This document shows positions 11,942 through 23,759 of a stretch of 64,000 nt of DNA, in pieces; the first letter of the stretch is position 1, and every line of letters starts with the position of its first letter. The notes below the pieces were generated by a model, which did no database searches, was not told the DNA's origin, and saw nothing but the letters and a program-made list of their open reading frames with translations. A program made the translations under genes and the position numbers. This DNA comes from Climacium dendroides (Eukaryota > Streptophyta > Bryopsida > Hypnales > Climaciaceae), in the NCBI GenBank assembly GCA_950106755.1, contig OX467082.1:11284001-11348000 (forward strand), given 5' to 3'.

Positions 11942-12388
11942 TTGATCCTAGCTTGCACTAAACTAGCAACAATGCCTCGAAGTTTCGAGCAAAGGGGTCA
12001 ATTCTCTCGAGAGCTTGTGAAACATAAAGGAATGCACAACACCGTCAAAGTGAGACTGAGAAAAAAAAAAGCAGAAAAGCCGTACACTCACCACTCTGGT
12101 CCCGGAGCAGAGATGCTGGCCGGAGATCGATATCAATATGAGGAACTGAACGGGGAAGGATTGCTGAACACTGGATCCGAGAAGGTGCTTCTTATAGGAA
12201 AGGGAATCCCCGGGCCAGGCGCGACGATGATGATGATGTGCGTCATTTTCAACGCCGGGGTTCAATGCACCACCGCTCCAAGTAGCACTGGAATAATGGG
12301 AATCAGTACTTACTTCGTCCTTCGGTCGGAATGTAAAAGATTGAAGGTAAAAGGTTACAGTGATAGCAAGAAAAACCCATTTAAATGA
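11942..12388 (+). CDS. possible small hypothetical protein, divergent to the metalloprotease
   Basis: A 148-residue open frame in the GC-rich island, diverging from the metalloprotease promoter region. It opens after an ATT/ATG-rich stretch and has a basic N-terminal part and a Met run (about residue 96). I recognise no domain, and there is no supporting splice or codon signal. It could equally be a chance frame in untranslated DNA, since opposite-strand frames are also open here. Confidence 0.12.
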   Translation: MILACTKLATMPRSFEQRGQFSRELVKHKGMHNTVKVRLRKKKAEKPYTHHSGPGAEMLAGDRYQYEELNGEGLLNTGSEKVLLIGKGIPGPGATMMMMCVIFNAGVQCTTAPSSTGIMGISTYFVLRSECKRLKVKGYSDSKKNPFK

Positions 12389-14533
12389 TTGATATTGTAG
12401 TCTACAAAGCCCGAAGCCCTCGACGACTTCGTGTTTTTTTTAGTTCGAATAATTATCCCGCGGGCATTGCTGGGTCACAAGCCGGCTCTATTCCTCAATG
12501 GTGAGCGGATACTGTCCAAGAATTATGGAGAAGCGAAGTATGATAGCACACTGCAAATCCATCATTCATTCTCTCCACGTTGCAAACCTTATTATGCATT
12601 TCGCGCCTGGTTGAGTGCATTAAATTTTTTTTTTCCTGCACTTTAAAACTTGAAGGCTGAACGTTTTTCTACTCTGTCAATGGAAATAGAAGAAGGTTAC
12701 GCGCGTTGCTACTGCAGTGTCTGCAACTTGTGAAACTTGTGATATTTCTTCGATGAGTGATCGATGCAGCTACCTGAACGCCGGGTTACTTATCTTACCG
12801 CGTGGGCAAAGGTTCGAATCGTCCCTGCGGAAATCCAGACTGCTTGCACATGGCGTCGGTTGACACTAGGCGCACAAGATTTACTAATCACGGAAAGTTA
12901 AAAGCAGTGAGCCCATGAACAGAACTTATGCAGCTTTGAAGCAACACGGAATCAGTTTTTTTTTTGTTATTTTTTTTGTGTGTGTGGGGGGGGGTTCCAT
13001 TTTTTGTGAAGTGCCAAGGTGGTGGTATAAAATTTTTTAGTGGTGCTCCAAAATTTGGCATTAATCTTGGATAGAAAATGTCACATTGGCTCAAATTACA
13101 TGACTAAAATTCTGTTTTCATCCACAATTTGGTGATTTTATCCAAGTTTTAGGGTAGAAAATTTCACGATTTTTGCTATTTTTTTGCCAAATTATTATTT
13201 TTTTCATGCAATTGGGCACAGGTGTCACAAGGTTTTGTGATTAGGTTCGAAATAGCATTGAGCTTTTGTTGTGAAAGTGCTTTGAATGCATCAATAATCT
13301 CCCTAAATATACTTTAAATAATCATAAACTTAACTTCAAGGTCCTTATTTTCTCAAATTCTTATCCTATAATTCCTTTAATAACCTAAAAATTGTCATAT
13401 TTAGCATTGATTTAGCATAACTATTGGATAGTAGTTCTAAATGACTTGAAATTTTGTCAAATTATAGATCAACTATTTAAATACTTTTGTACCAATTTTC
13501 AACTCAATCCAAAATACTGTCCAACTGTAGTGGACATTTCTCCAATATTGATTTTTCAAACCTTCATTGCCCTCACACCTTGGTTGTATCTTGTACATAC
13601 TTTTTAGATCTAAAGTCTATTGAAGCTAAATTTTTGGTACAAAGTAGAAGATAAGATAAGAAGAGTATCTTCCAAGTTTCACATTCATATCATAAAAATT
13701 CAATAAAAATGACGCTCCTTAATATACCCTCTTTGTTTGCCTTGAAATCCACACACCTCCACTTCAACATCTCATAACTTTTTTTTCATAGTAGATTTAG
13801 ATTTGAAACTTGACGTTTTTATGTATCAACTCTTCAAAAGTCAAGATTTAAAATATAACACTCAATCAATATTCTTGCAAAATGTTATACAAAAACTCCC
13901 CAAATCAATATTTTACTTCAAATAAACCTCTCATAACAACAACACAATTCACTCACTCAAATACCCCACCTCCTCCAACCCTTCAAGAGAAAAGAAAAAA
14001 AAGAGCAAAGGATCAGCCTTTGCCTCTAATACCATCACAAACCCCGGTGACTAGCCACCGGCTAACACTAACCCTAACTTCACTACCCTAATATCAATTA
14101 CTAACAACCAGTTATCAACCGGCAACAACATAGTCAAGATCAAGGCTCCCAACACTTACATATCCTACCAGAAGCAACTCACAATACACAATACTAACAA
14201 GTATTTTTTCAACTAACAAGATATCTAATTCAAATAGTAAACGGACCACATCACGACACTAAAAAACCATAAAAAATAACCTTGTACAGAATGTTTTTCT
14301 TCTATTTTTTATAATTGTTTTTTTGGGATCCAAAGTAGCTACAATTTTGGTATATAAAAGAATCAACCCATTTCTGATCATCAACCTATTTTAACAATCT
14401 AAACTCCTCCATTTTTTATCAGCTATATTGCAGGTGTCAACTCACTTGTAGCATGGCCAACAAGAGTAACAAAAATGTTCTAAAGGTATACATTAAAAGC
14501 CACAATGATCACCTATATTAGTTTTATAAGTAG
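12389..14533. other. intergenic DNA; island edge then AT-rich
   Basis: 12389-12900 keeps the balanced composition of the island but shows no gene. From about 12950 on it is AT-rich. A T-run with G-run lies at 12955-12995. No coding or transposon ends were identified up to the hAT-like element. Confidence 0.45.
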
Positions 14534-15108
14534 CACGGGGAGGACACTATCCACGTTTTAGCAACCCACATGTGGCGGAAAAAGTAATACATGTAATACA
14601 TCTTAAAATTTAATTTAAAAAAAAATTATAGATAGATTTTACTACTTTAAAAGTTTATGTTTTGAATTATTGGTATTTTTTTATGCTAATAGTAATTAGT
14701 TATAAATTTTTTAAGAAGAAAGATACACCATAAAGGTGAAAATGACTTTTACACCTCTATATTATATAAGAAAAAAAATTTGAAAAATGAAAAAGAAATT
14801 CTATAGAATAGCTTTCTATTGAAAGTTTATTTTGGTTGAATATTGATGCAATAGTCATCTTCATGTGAGCTCTATAAATATTTCAGTTGGAGAATATGCC
14901 ATTTTAGTTCATTTTTCAACCCTTTCTAAACAATATATCTTATGTTATTTGGAATTGAAATTTTTGTCAATAGAAACCTTTAGTCATTGTTAAACAAAGC
15001 TCAAAATTTTAGGATGAAATAATAGTTTATTCAAAAGTAAATAGGAGGTCAAAAAATCACTCCTCCACACGTGGATACCTCAAATGTAGTGAGAGTGTCT
15101 TCCCCGTG
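14534..15108. mobile_element. hAT-like non-autonomous element
   Basis: Inverted termini CACGGGGAGGACACTATC (left) and CACGGGGAAGACACTCTC (right, minus strand) bound 575 bp. The flanks are ATAAGTAG (14526-14533) and ATAAGCAG (15109-15116), an 8-bp target duplication with one mismatch, as expected for hAT elements. The interior is AT-rich and noncoding. Confidence 0.75.
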
Positions 15109-15116
15109 ATAAGCAG

Positions 15117-16226
15117 CCTATGGTTGGAAATTGGTTTGCCTACAAATTGAAAATAGTACAAATAGAATCTTTATGAAAAAAATTAATGAGAATTTTATTT
15201 TTGAGGGAAAAAATGTCAAAAATTATGAAATCCCTTTTAAATCTATTACTCTGTACAAGAATTTTTTTTCCTCAACCTTCTTGATACCACAGAAAGGTTG
15301 AATTGCTTAAGTGGTTGGAAATAGGTCATCATCTTTATATCAACAAGTATTGAAGATTGTCTATGAATTTGGAATCATTGAAAGGAGATGTAAATATTCA
15401 AAAATAATCTTAGGGACGTGTAGTGCTTAAGGTTCCTCTTGAAGAATCTAATCATAGAACTCACAATGAAGTATATTTAGGGCCAATGGCAATTAGAGCA
15501 TCACCATTGTTTCACTATAAGAAAGCTAACTCTTCTCGAAATGACTCAAGGTGTACCTAACCTTGATTTTGTCCTAATATGTTTACATGCTAACTTAGAG
15601 CAATTCACAACAGGGCCAAGATAAGGCCTATGGACATGCCTAAGTTGAATTTCTATTCCATGGTAGACACACCATGAGGAAAAAAATGGTTGGCCATGCC
15701 AAGATTTGGAGAGTATATTATCATGTTGCAGCTTGCACATAGTGCACCAAGTGGTTTTGATACACTATTCAATGTACTGACCTCCAATTGGCCCCCCTAG
15801 ATGAGTTCTAGCTAGGCACAATAAGCTACTCCTAGTATCAAAATAACAAATTTACAATTAAGTGAGTCAATACCAATATCATTATTCTAATTACTATTAA
15901 AAAAATTTGTTGGCATAAATGAAGGAATAGTTTTATTGGCATTTGGTGAGAAGCCGTGGGGCACATGAGGAGCAGTGAGGCACCAGCCACTGGTTTCTAA
16001 AACTATACACCAAAGCAACACTTGGCTTTCTTTCTTGGTGTGTCAGCTATAGAGGTGCCCTTAGAAACTCATCCCAAAGCCCTCAAAAATCAAGCTTTGA
16101 ATGCCATCTTCTTGTCCTTGCACAATTTAACTTATTGTTTGAATTTTAGGGAGCATTCTCTTATACTTTGTTACTTGTCTAAGAGTCCAAATCTATGGTG
16201 AACAATGACTTTCAAATTCAAGACAA
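15117..16226. other. AT-rich intergenic DNA, no gene seen
   Basis: No coding similarity or RNA gene was found. The short minus-strand frame at 15546-15740 has no recognisable features. Confidence 0.45.
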
Positions 16227-16239
16227 CACTACAAAAAAA

Positions 16240-17100
16240 CAGTGTCCTAAATGACTACAGGAAATGATTCAATGTCCGGAAAAACTAGGAAATGACTACG
16301 CCCTCTCTAATTGCACCAGTCATGCGGGGACACAGGAATGGAGTCATTCGCGCCTCCCTAATTGCACTAGTTATGCGGGGACACAAGAATGGAGTCATTT
16401 GCCAGTCGCCGGCGTGACTGCCGATGGATGCGGGGACTTACATCCATAGTTTTCAGTCCGCGCAGTCAACGCCGGCGAGCGGACAGTAACGCAGTCGCGT
16501 CACGCAACGCAGAGCACTTGCAGGAAGGCAGAGGATATCACTGAAAAATGACTTCATAATGACTATTTTGCTAATGGTCAGCTGTGCTGCCCGATTTTTC
16601 ATTTTGTCGGACAGGCGGTTGAAAAGGGCTGAAATGAACCACTTTCGGCCTACTCCTCTATGACTTGTACGCACAGAGAAAGGGCTGTGACCTCATTTCC
16701 ATCACTTCACTAGCTGAGGTGAAATTTTCAATAAAGTGCGATGCCGACGATCTGTAGCGGGCCAATTGCAAGGTGTGCTAGGGTGTGTATACTTTGTTGT
16801 TTGAGATACCACTACCAGAGGATGAAGTCTATAGTAGCAACATGCAAAATCTGCCGATGTGCTGATATCATCAGAACTTGTACTTGAATTCTAAAAGCAC
16901 AAGCATGTAGCATAGGGTGACATCGATCTATTTGTACGACTCCATTTATGGGCATCAAGTTGCAAGAGAGCTTCGTATTTAGAGGCGTGACTACAATGTC
17001 ACTTTGGTGACTTCAAAAATGACTTTAAAACAACTAAAATGACTGACAGTGACTACATAATGACTTTTGCTATGTTGAAAAATGACTGAATGTGATTGGA
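16240..17100. promoter_or_regulatory. left subterminal repeats of CACTA C
   Basis: AATGACT and its complement recur many times here, with the mirror cluster at about 25370-26350 at the other end. In characterised CACTA elements such motifs bind the TNPA-type protein. That function is inferred by position and repetition only. Confidence 0.6.
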
Positions 17101-17302
17101 AAACACTCAGGCGCATATATACTAACTATAAGGACTTTGAATAATCCCATATCCAAATAGAGACCCCCGTGTTTCTTGGGGGACTTACACTCTATGAGAA
17201 CCACAGTCCAAACTACCTATAGAAGAGAATGTTTGCACCTCTGAAGGGGGTGGTTTGCAAGCAGGAGTATAATAGACACGCTCTTCCTCTATTACAGTCA
17301 CA

Positions 17303-18040
17303 TTAAAATCCTTCACATGCTAATAAGTTCTCTTCCTTGGACAATTCTATGGCTCCACCTAAACTGACTGCCTCCGTTGGAATTGGCACGCTCGGGGGAG
17401 CTCTCAGCTCGGTGCTCTCCACTGTCGTGTTGATGAATGCATCACATGTGTCAACGACCTCTCGGCGTGCTCAAGCCTCTTTACGCAGTACAACTTTCCA
17501 ACCCGGTCTTTCTAGGATGTCTAAGAAGAACACCTGCGTAGCTTGGCTCAGGAAAATGAAGGGCTTAGTAAGACGAGGCAATTTGTGTCGGAAGTTCACT
17601 ACAAAGAAACCGGCTTCATCTTTCACATATGTAGGATTGCCCCGATTGTCTTGTCTTTTCACCCACTCACAACGGAGTAGAATGATTTTTGTGCTTAGTG
17701 CACCATAATCTAGCTCTAGTATGTCTTTCAGCACTCCCACGTAATTTACAGAGGACTCCTCAACATTCTGTGCAGCCTCTTGGAAAACAGACGCTACACC
17801 ACTATTGTAACTCAACAAGTGTTTAGTACTTTCATCCTCCACTCGAAAGTGGTTGCCAAATGCTGTGACCCGTGTATGTCTAATAGCTTTCTGCCGTGGG
17901 TTTTTGCTAAGAAGAAAGCGGTCCATATTCTCTGGATGATGCAAATTCAAGTTAGACTCTCTCACAGATTGTTCCATCCAGTCAGCTAAGGATGGGGTAG
18001 TCGGGTCCTCTTGGAATTCACTCCTCCATCTCCTATGCAA
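17303..18040 (-). pseudogene. TNP2-type CACTA transposase, C-terminal fragment (DUF4216-like)
   Basis: The minus-strand frame has the order typical of the tail of plant TNP2 transposases: a short acidic linker, then YVGVLKDILELDYG, LLRCEWVK, GFFVVNF, PFIFLSQATQVFF and WKVVLR. This corresponds to the DUF4216 region. A probable splice acceptor (GCATAG) lies near 18031-18036, so this is the last exon. The frame is interrupted once by TGA (17471-17473) and then stays open to TAA at 17303-17305; CGA to TGA would explain the break. The catalytic core that should lie upstream is not present anywhere in the element. Its orientation is opposite to the TNPA-type gene, unlike the usual head-to-tail order, which points to rearrangement. 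Confidence 0.8.
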
Positions 18041-18927
18041 GGAAGTGGAAATCTATTACTAGATGAAGATGAAAACCCAAAAAACATTGAATATCCAACT
18101 AAGGAGTACTGCCTTCGGACTTAAAGCAACACTGTTCCATGACACTGCCGTTTTTTCCATAAGTGACTACTAAGTCACTTATAAGTCACCGCCTGTCTTG
18201 AAGACATCACAGTCCTTGGGTTTAGAGACCCAGCACTATGTGCAACAGCACATCCTTCCTTCACGAGTTACCCCGTTGTTATTTTTAAGAAACCATTGAA
18301 TCATTGTACACGTCAGGGACTTCACATGCAAGTCTTTCAAAGTAACGCTTCAGTCACCTTTGAATCACGATATAGTCACTAGACGCGGGTTCTTTGTTCA
18401 AACGATTTGACCGGCAACTCCCTGACTTTCATTTTGTTTGACTACATTGCCCTTGCATCCAAATTGTTTCCGAGATTTTTTTTCTTATTGAGTTTCGTGA
18501 ATTTTCTCCTTATGAGATCAGATACTGTCTTGCAGTGTTGTCCAATTTCATGATGCTTTCATCTTCAAGGTCTAGGTCGACTGTGGATGAAAGTAATTGC
18601 CACGTAGAAGTCATCCTGTCGTCGGGTGAATGTAGTCGGCAATGGGCTTCCGGAGGCAAACCCTAGCCCCCATTCGCCTTCCTGCCTATGTGCGATCTTC
18701 CCATTGTCATGCGCTTCCGTTGTCCTCGTAGTCTTGCATGTGCACTGTGCACGCATAATTGGGAGCGGAAGCAGGTGAAGTTCAAATTCTGTTGTTGGCG
18801 CAGGAAGGGGGACATTGCTGACAAGAAGGCTTCCCATTTTTCCACTTGGAGGGAAGGCCACACCAATTTGCGGAGGAGTGCAGGGCTGAAAGCAGATGAA
18901 GGTGGTGTTGGGAGCTCTAGAGGCACA

Positions 18928-21900
18928 ATGTGGTCCACTGGAGATTCTTCTTCGGATGCCATGGAATCAGACGACGATGCACTCACGACAGGTATGATGG
19001 ATCTCGCAATTGCTTGTAATCGTATTGAGCAGCAATCCCTCCGACAATGCCAGGCCACAGGTAACTCATCATCTCTCACTCCGCTCGTTGAGTTTGAGGC
19101 TTTTAGGGTGGAATTAGGGTTTCAGAATGTTGGTCCTTCCTCAATCTCTGGTTCATGTATGTAGGCAATCGATGCGTCTTAGGTTGGCGTGTAGTTTGGG
19201 TTCAAAATTTTGGTCCTTCTTCCATTTTTTCTTCATGTATGTGGTGCTCAGGGTTTAGTCCCCAGATTCTATTCAATTGAGGGTTTAGGCTTGTCCTAGG
19301 TTGGCGCGCATTCCAGGTTCAAAAATCCGGTCCTTTCTCCATTTTCACTTCATGTACGTTGTGGATTAGGGCATAGGGTCCTTCATCGGGCAGTCTCCCA
19401 ATTTGTTAGTCGTTGGGGATTAGTGAATGTTGGCTTCATCGAGTTTTTTTGGTGAACACATTCCCAGTTGCTTCATCAAAGTCATGTAAATCCGCATTTG
19501 TGAATGTAGCTCTTGGGGCGGGACTTGTCCAAGTCTGTTCTTATTTTGGTTCCGGGTTTACTAATTCTGGTTGTAAATGAAGTTGGATTCCGTTATGGTA
19601 CTTTACATGACTACTTCTGTGGTATGTATTCTCTTCGTGATGTAATGTCAATGCTTTTGAGTGCTTCTAGCCGCCTTAGCAAGATCGGAAGAAGAGCTGG
19701 TTGACTCTTTCGAAGATGAATTGGACCTCGAGGAGGAAGAACCCTTGATTGACAAGAGGACGAAGACGAAGAAGACCTCGGCAGCGCACACTTCACCCTT
19801 CAAGTTGCCACGTCTTCTTCCTACAATGGCATCCAACCAGCCCACCCTTACTTGGGTACCTGGCCACTACATGCCATTGCACTAGGCAGCCCACAATCCT
19901 TGGTTCGCAGGGACAGCATCAGCTCTTCCACCTGATGCGTGGCCTGCCCAAAATGCCACTGCACTTACGGAAGACAACAACGACTAGAATGCAAGAAGGA
20001 AGCGGAAGGCTGAATATGACTCGGCCAGTTGAGAACGTGCTACCATAGGCGTCAAGCCAAACCGCCTGTTTGTGTTACCACGAGGGGAAGTGGATAGCAC
20101 ATGTGAAGGGAAGAATGTGTGGGATGAAGCTTTGCGGGACTTAGTTTCGAAATGTCTGGACATCAACGTAGTGGCGTAGTCAAACCATGAGCCGAAGACG
20201 TTGAAGAAACTTTGGGCTGCCTTGGATGCTGAGCCCACGTACTCGAACGTGGGCAATCCTTTGAACATGGTTGGCTTCAGGTTGGCTGTTACGAGATTCC
20301 TAAAGGCCGAAAGATGTCGTTTGAAAAATTGATTATTGAAAGGTATCGACTCACCTCCCCTTCATGTAAATAAATCACAGTGGAACTAGTTGAAGTACTG
20401 GAACACAGACAGGCAGAAGGAGAAGGCGCGGAAGATGGCAGCGGCCCATCAAAGTGTAAAGAACTTCTCAGTTGTTGGGAGGAGAGGCAAGGGTGTTCAT
20501 TCGAGCTCGGCTGTAAGATGCCATTGCACCTAGCTCCATCTCTTATTCTAGTGGATACAATGCAAGGATGTGTAGGGCAATGAATATGAAAGTATTATAC
20601 TCCTTGTGCGCAACTCTTGAAGACTATTGACATATTATTGCAATTTTGGCAGAGAGGGGGAAAGGAAACCAGCTCGGGTATGATGGACGATGGCGAGGGT
20701 AGTCTCTCTAATGCCTGGCAGAGGAATTCGGCCAATATAAGTCCCTCTTCTATTCTTCAGGTAAGCTCGTGGTCGTGCCTTCGTCTAGTAATGTAGGTGA
20801 GCATTTGAAGAGGAGTACATGGGCAATGTCATCGGGATGTTTCTCTAGTTGCATGTCAATAGTCTCCCAGTCATGGTGTAGTCATCCACATCTGCGCCAA
20901 GTCATGACCGCGTCACTAAGTCATGTAGAAGTCATGTTTGCATTGGCAGCGTCTAAGAGAAGACATTGCGTACTACCTTTATATATTTAGAGCATCTAAC
21001 CATTGATAAACTAGACACGGAAGTTGGTCCCCGGAAGCCTAGACACATTTTGGAAGTTCAATGTAGTGCCAAATTACAGGGGTCCTATTCATCACCAATG
21101 GCTCTTCATTGAATTACCAACCAACGTGTTGAAGATTTCATGTAAGCCAAGTTCAAATGTTGCAAACACTGCAATGATAGATGTAACACTCTTTGTCTTT
21201 CCCAATGACTTCCACATACGTGCACTCTGTCCATAGTTTTGTAGAAGTTGTTCCGCAGTCTCTCTGAAGTCCTGTAGAAGTCATTCTACAGTCACTCCAT
21301 AGTCGTCCAGGAGTCTCTCTGTAGTCATACTCATTTATTTCACTTCTCTATAATTGCAATGCATTTCGTGTCTTGTACATGTTTATGACTAGATGTTGCA
21401 AACGGCTAATATGGCTCGCTAGGAATCATTGGAATTGTGGAAGAAAGATGTGGACGTGAAATTCAAGCAATGCATGTCGAATTCCAGAGAGCAAATCCGG
21501 GCCATTAACAATTTGCGGTCAATGTTCTCGACCTTCGTGGGGAGGAAGAAGACTGAGAGGGTGATGCCCAAATCCAATCTCAACCCCCGCCACGTCACTG
21601 CAGCAAAAACAGACATCACCCTTAGTGACTCGCATTCAGATGATGAGTACGGGTCGAAGGAGGGCAGGGGCGTGCATTGTAATAGCATGCCGAAGCAATT
21701 TGCATTAGTGGAAGAGCTTAGGCACAAGCCACCCGCGATTGAGGATGTGAAATCACCCTTGCAGCCTGAGGTATTCACTGAGACAGGCAAGGTTTGTGTT
21801 TTGTAGGAGACAGATCCACATCCACCGCCGCCTACAGTAGCAATGTCAATGGGCGCGCTTGGCTCTCTACTAGTAGTCTCCGGTCTACAAGAAGACCATG

Positions 21901-23696
21901 GCATAGATGCTCCAACAGTAGGAGACGAAGACAGTGACAACGAGGAGTGGAATGGAGGGGCACCTCCTACGCCGAACAGTGGAGGTCCTTTGCCATCAAC
22001 TATAGACGCAAAGAAGGCTAAAAGGGAGGCTAAAGGGGTGGCCACAAAGATTGCCACACTTGTAGTGGAGTGTTCAGATGTGGTGGAGCAATCTCAGGAG
22101 CGGTTACCATCAGTGGAAGCAGCCCCTGCAGCAGCTTCACCATCGCAGAAGAAGTTGAAGAAACCCCTGAAGTCACCAATGAAGGTACTTAAACCTTCCG
22201 ACATTTTCCCATTAACGTCGCTTGAGGTGAGATCTTCTGGTACTTCGTTGCCCATGTCTGCATTATCAGATCTCACAGATTTGAAATTAGTAATTTTCAA
22301 TATACATGGTACATTGTTAGATTGTAGTATGTCATGTAAGAAAAACCTAAACTCAAAAATCCGAAGCAATAGACAAACTGCACTACAGAGAGTAGTCTTC
22401 TGTCCCTCGTTGAAGCCCTTCCTTGTGAAATGCTTTCAAAAGTTTAGGGTGGGGTTCTAGGGTAGCGGTAGTAAATCGCACATGGATGATGTGCTCCCCA
22501 CGGTTCTTGGTGACTTGAAAGGTGTCCACGCAGCCCCCTTGTTTTCATGGTTTGGTGAAATTCTGGAGAGGGGGGATGACTTAGGGGATTGCCCAAGTAC
22601 ACGGGGTAAACAACTAGAGGCAGTTTATGCGAGATGGCCCCATTTTAGCGGAACAAATACAGTGATTGTAGACAATAAGCCAAGTAGGGTCCAATGCAAT
22701 CCCGATATGAATGTGATCTTTAGTACCCCATTCTACGTGAAGTGGATGTGTAGCTTGGCAGATGACAAGGTTTATTTGAAATGGTACCTGTGGCCACTAC
22801 TAGAGGCTTTGCATGCATGCGTAGATGTAGCTGGTTTCAGATCCAGATATCCAGAAATCGTGAACAAATCCATGTCGTAGATGCTACACAGATGCCGAAC
22901 CGGACATGCTTATGAGTTCTTGGACATTGTGGAAGGTGAAGGGACTAGCTAACCACAGTCTTCCAGATTTGCAAGGTCCCCCTTACCTTCCCTTGATCTT
23001 CTCTTCTGATAGACTAATGTTGTGATTGCAAGGCAAAGGACAAAAGCATGAGGCAAAGCCGAGGACTATGCTAGCAGCGCCGAAGAAAGCATCAATTCCA
23101 TTTACAAAATCGGTAAGGTCACCCTAAGCCGCCTGCAGGACTTGCTATTCAGGCTTGAGCACCGTTGAGATAGTTTTTAAAAATAGAAGTGTGGGCGGTC
23201 TGTCCCATCCTGAGCCCCTAAGGATCTCTATGAAGCATGTATTCTAATGTCGAAGAAGGGGAGTAGGCTCACTATGAAGTGATTGCTTGGTAACCTGTAA
23301 GTGACGTTATAGTCACATTTTAGTCATGTGTAAGTCACCTCGAAATTGGTTTGTGGAGTCATTTTTCAGTAGATTTTCTGAAATGCACTTGGCCTTTTCC
23401 ATGTTTCGTAATCGGTGGCCTCCCTGCAGTATCAATGCGGAGACGAAGTATTCCTCATAAACCCCCGGGCAGTCAGACAGAAGGTGGTAGTGGGTAAAAT
23501 CAGCAGGTTGCCCAGGAAACACAAATTCCACTTTCAAAACATTCCCGGGACGTGGTTCAAGGTGGATGTGAAGGACACATTACAGAAGGGGGTGGCACTG
23601 ATGTTTCCATGGGATGTTGATGATCAAAACGTGATCGAGGACGTGAGAGGGACATATACGATGTGGGACCAGAAATACTTGAAGCTGAAAGTGTGA
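18928..23696 (+). pseudogene. TNPA-type CACTA accessory protein with internal FCP1/NIF-like domain, nine stops
   Basis: Six exons can be joined with every phase agreeing: 18928-19060, 19671-20512, 20653-20760, 21423-22935, 23033-23112, 23430-23696 (981 codons). All junctions are GT/AG. Exon 1-2 encodes an acidic N-terminus, then a Trp-anchored basic segment near residues 275-320 (WN, KYW, KEKARKMAAAH) like the plant En/Spm (Ptta) transposase family. Exon 4 begins with a charged linker, then an FCP1/NIF-like domain at about residues 648-840: LKLVIFNIHGTLLD (motif I), a conserved Trp now TAG, LFSWFGEI, and NTVIVDNKPSRVQCNP (the late motif, normally with DD). Exon 6 (CGDEVFLINP ... GTYTMWDQKYLKL) resembles the Tnp1/En/Spm C-terminal domain. 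Stops: TAG at 19883, 19985, 20177, 20387, 21804, 22458, 22878; TGA at 20030, 20330. The motif-I Asp is Asn, so even without the stops the phosphatase would be inactive. The start codon is tentative. Confidence 0.72.
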
Positions 23697-23759
23697 GGTG
23701 AACTTCTACAGCAAGTTTCTTCACATTGCATTGTCATGTTGTTTATACTTACATTATGT

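Noticed and set aside
12775..12835. GGTTCGAATCG near 12826 looks like a tRNA T-loop/B-box.
   Set aside because: No A-box lies at the right distance and neither the T stem nor an acceptor stem can be formed.
21420..21422. A tenth stop (TAG) in the frame that could begin at 21393 or 21411.
   Set aside because: It is better explained as the AG of a splice acceptor. Starting exon 4 at 21423 gives the correct phase with exon 3.
19883..22880. Reading the many in-frame TAG codons as glutamine (an altered nuclear code).
   Set aside because: TGA also interrupts the same frame, one TAG replaces a family-conserved Trp, and the intact metalloprotease gene needs no reassignment. Decay within one transposon is simpler.
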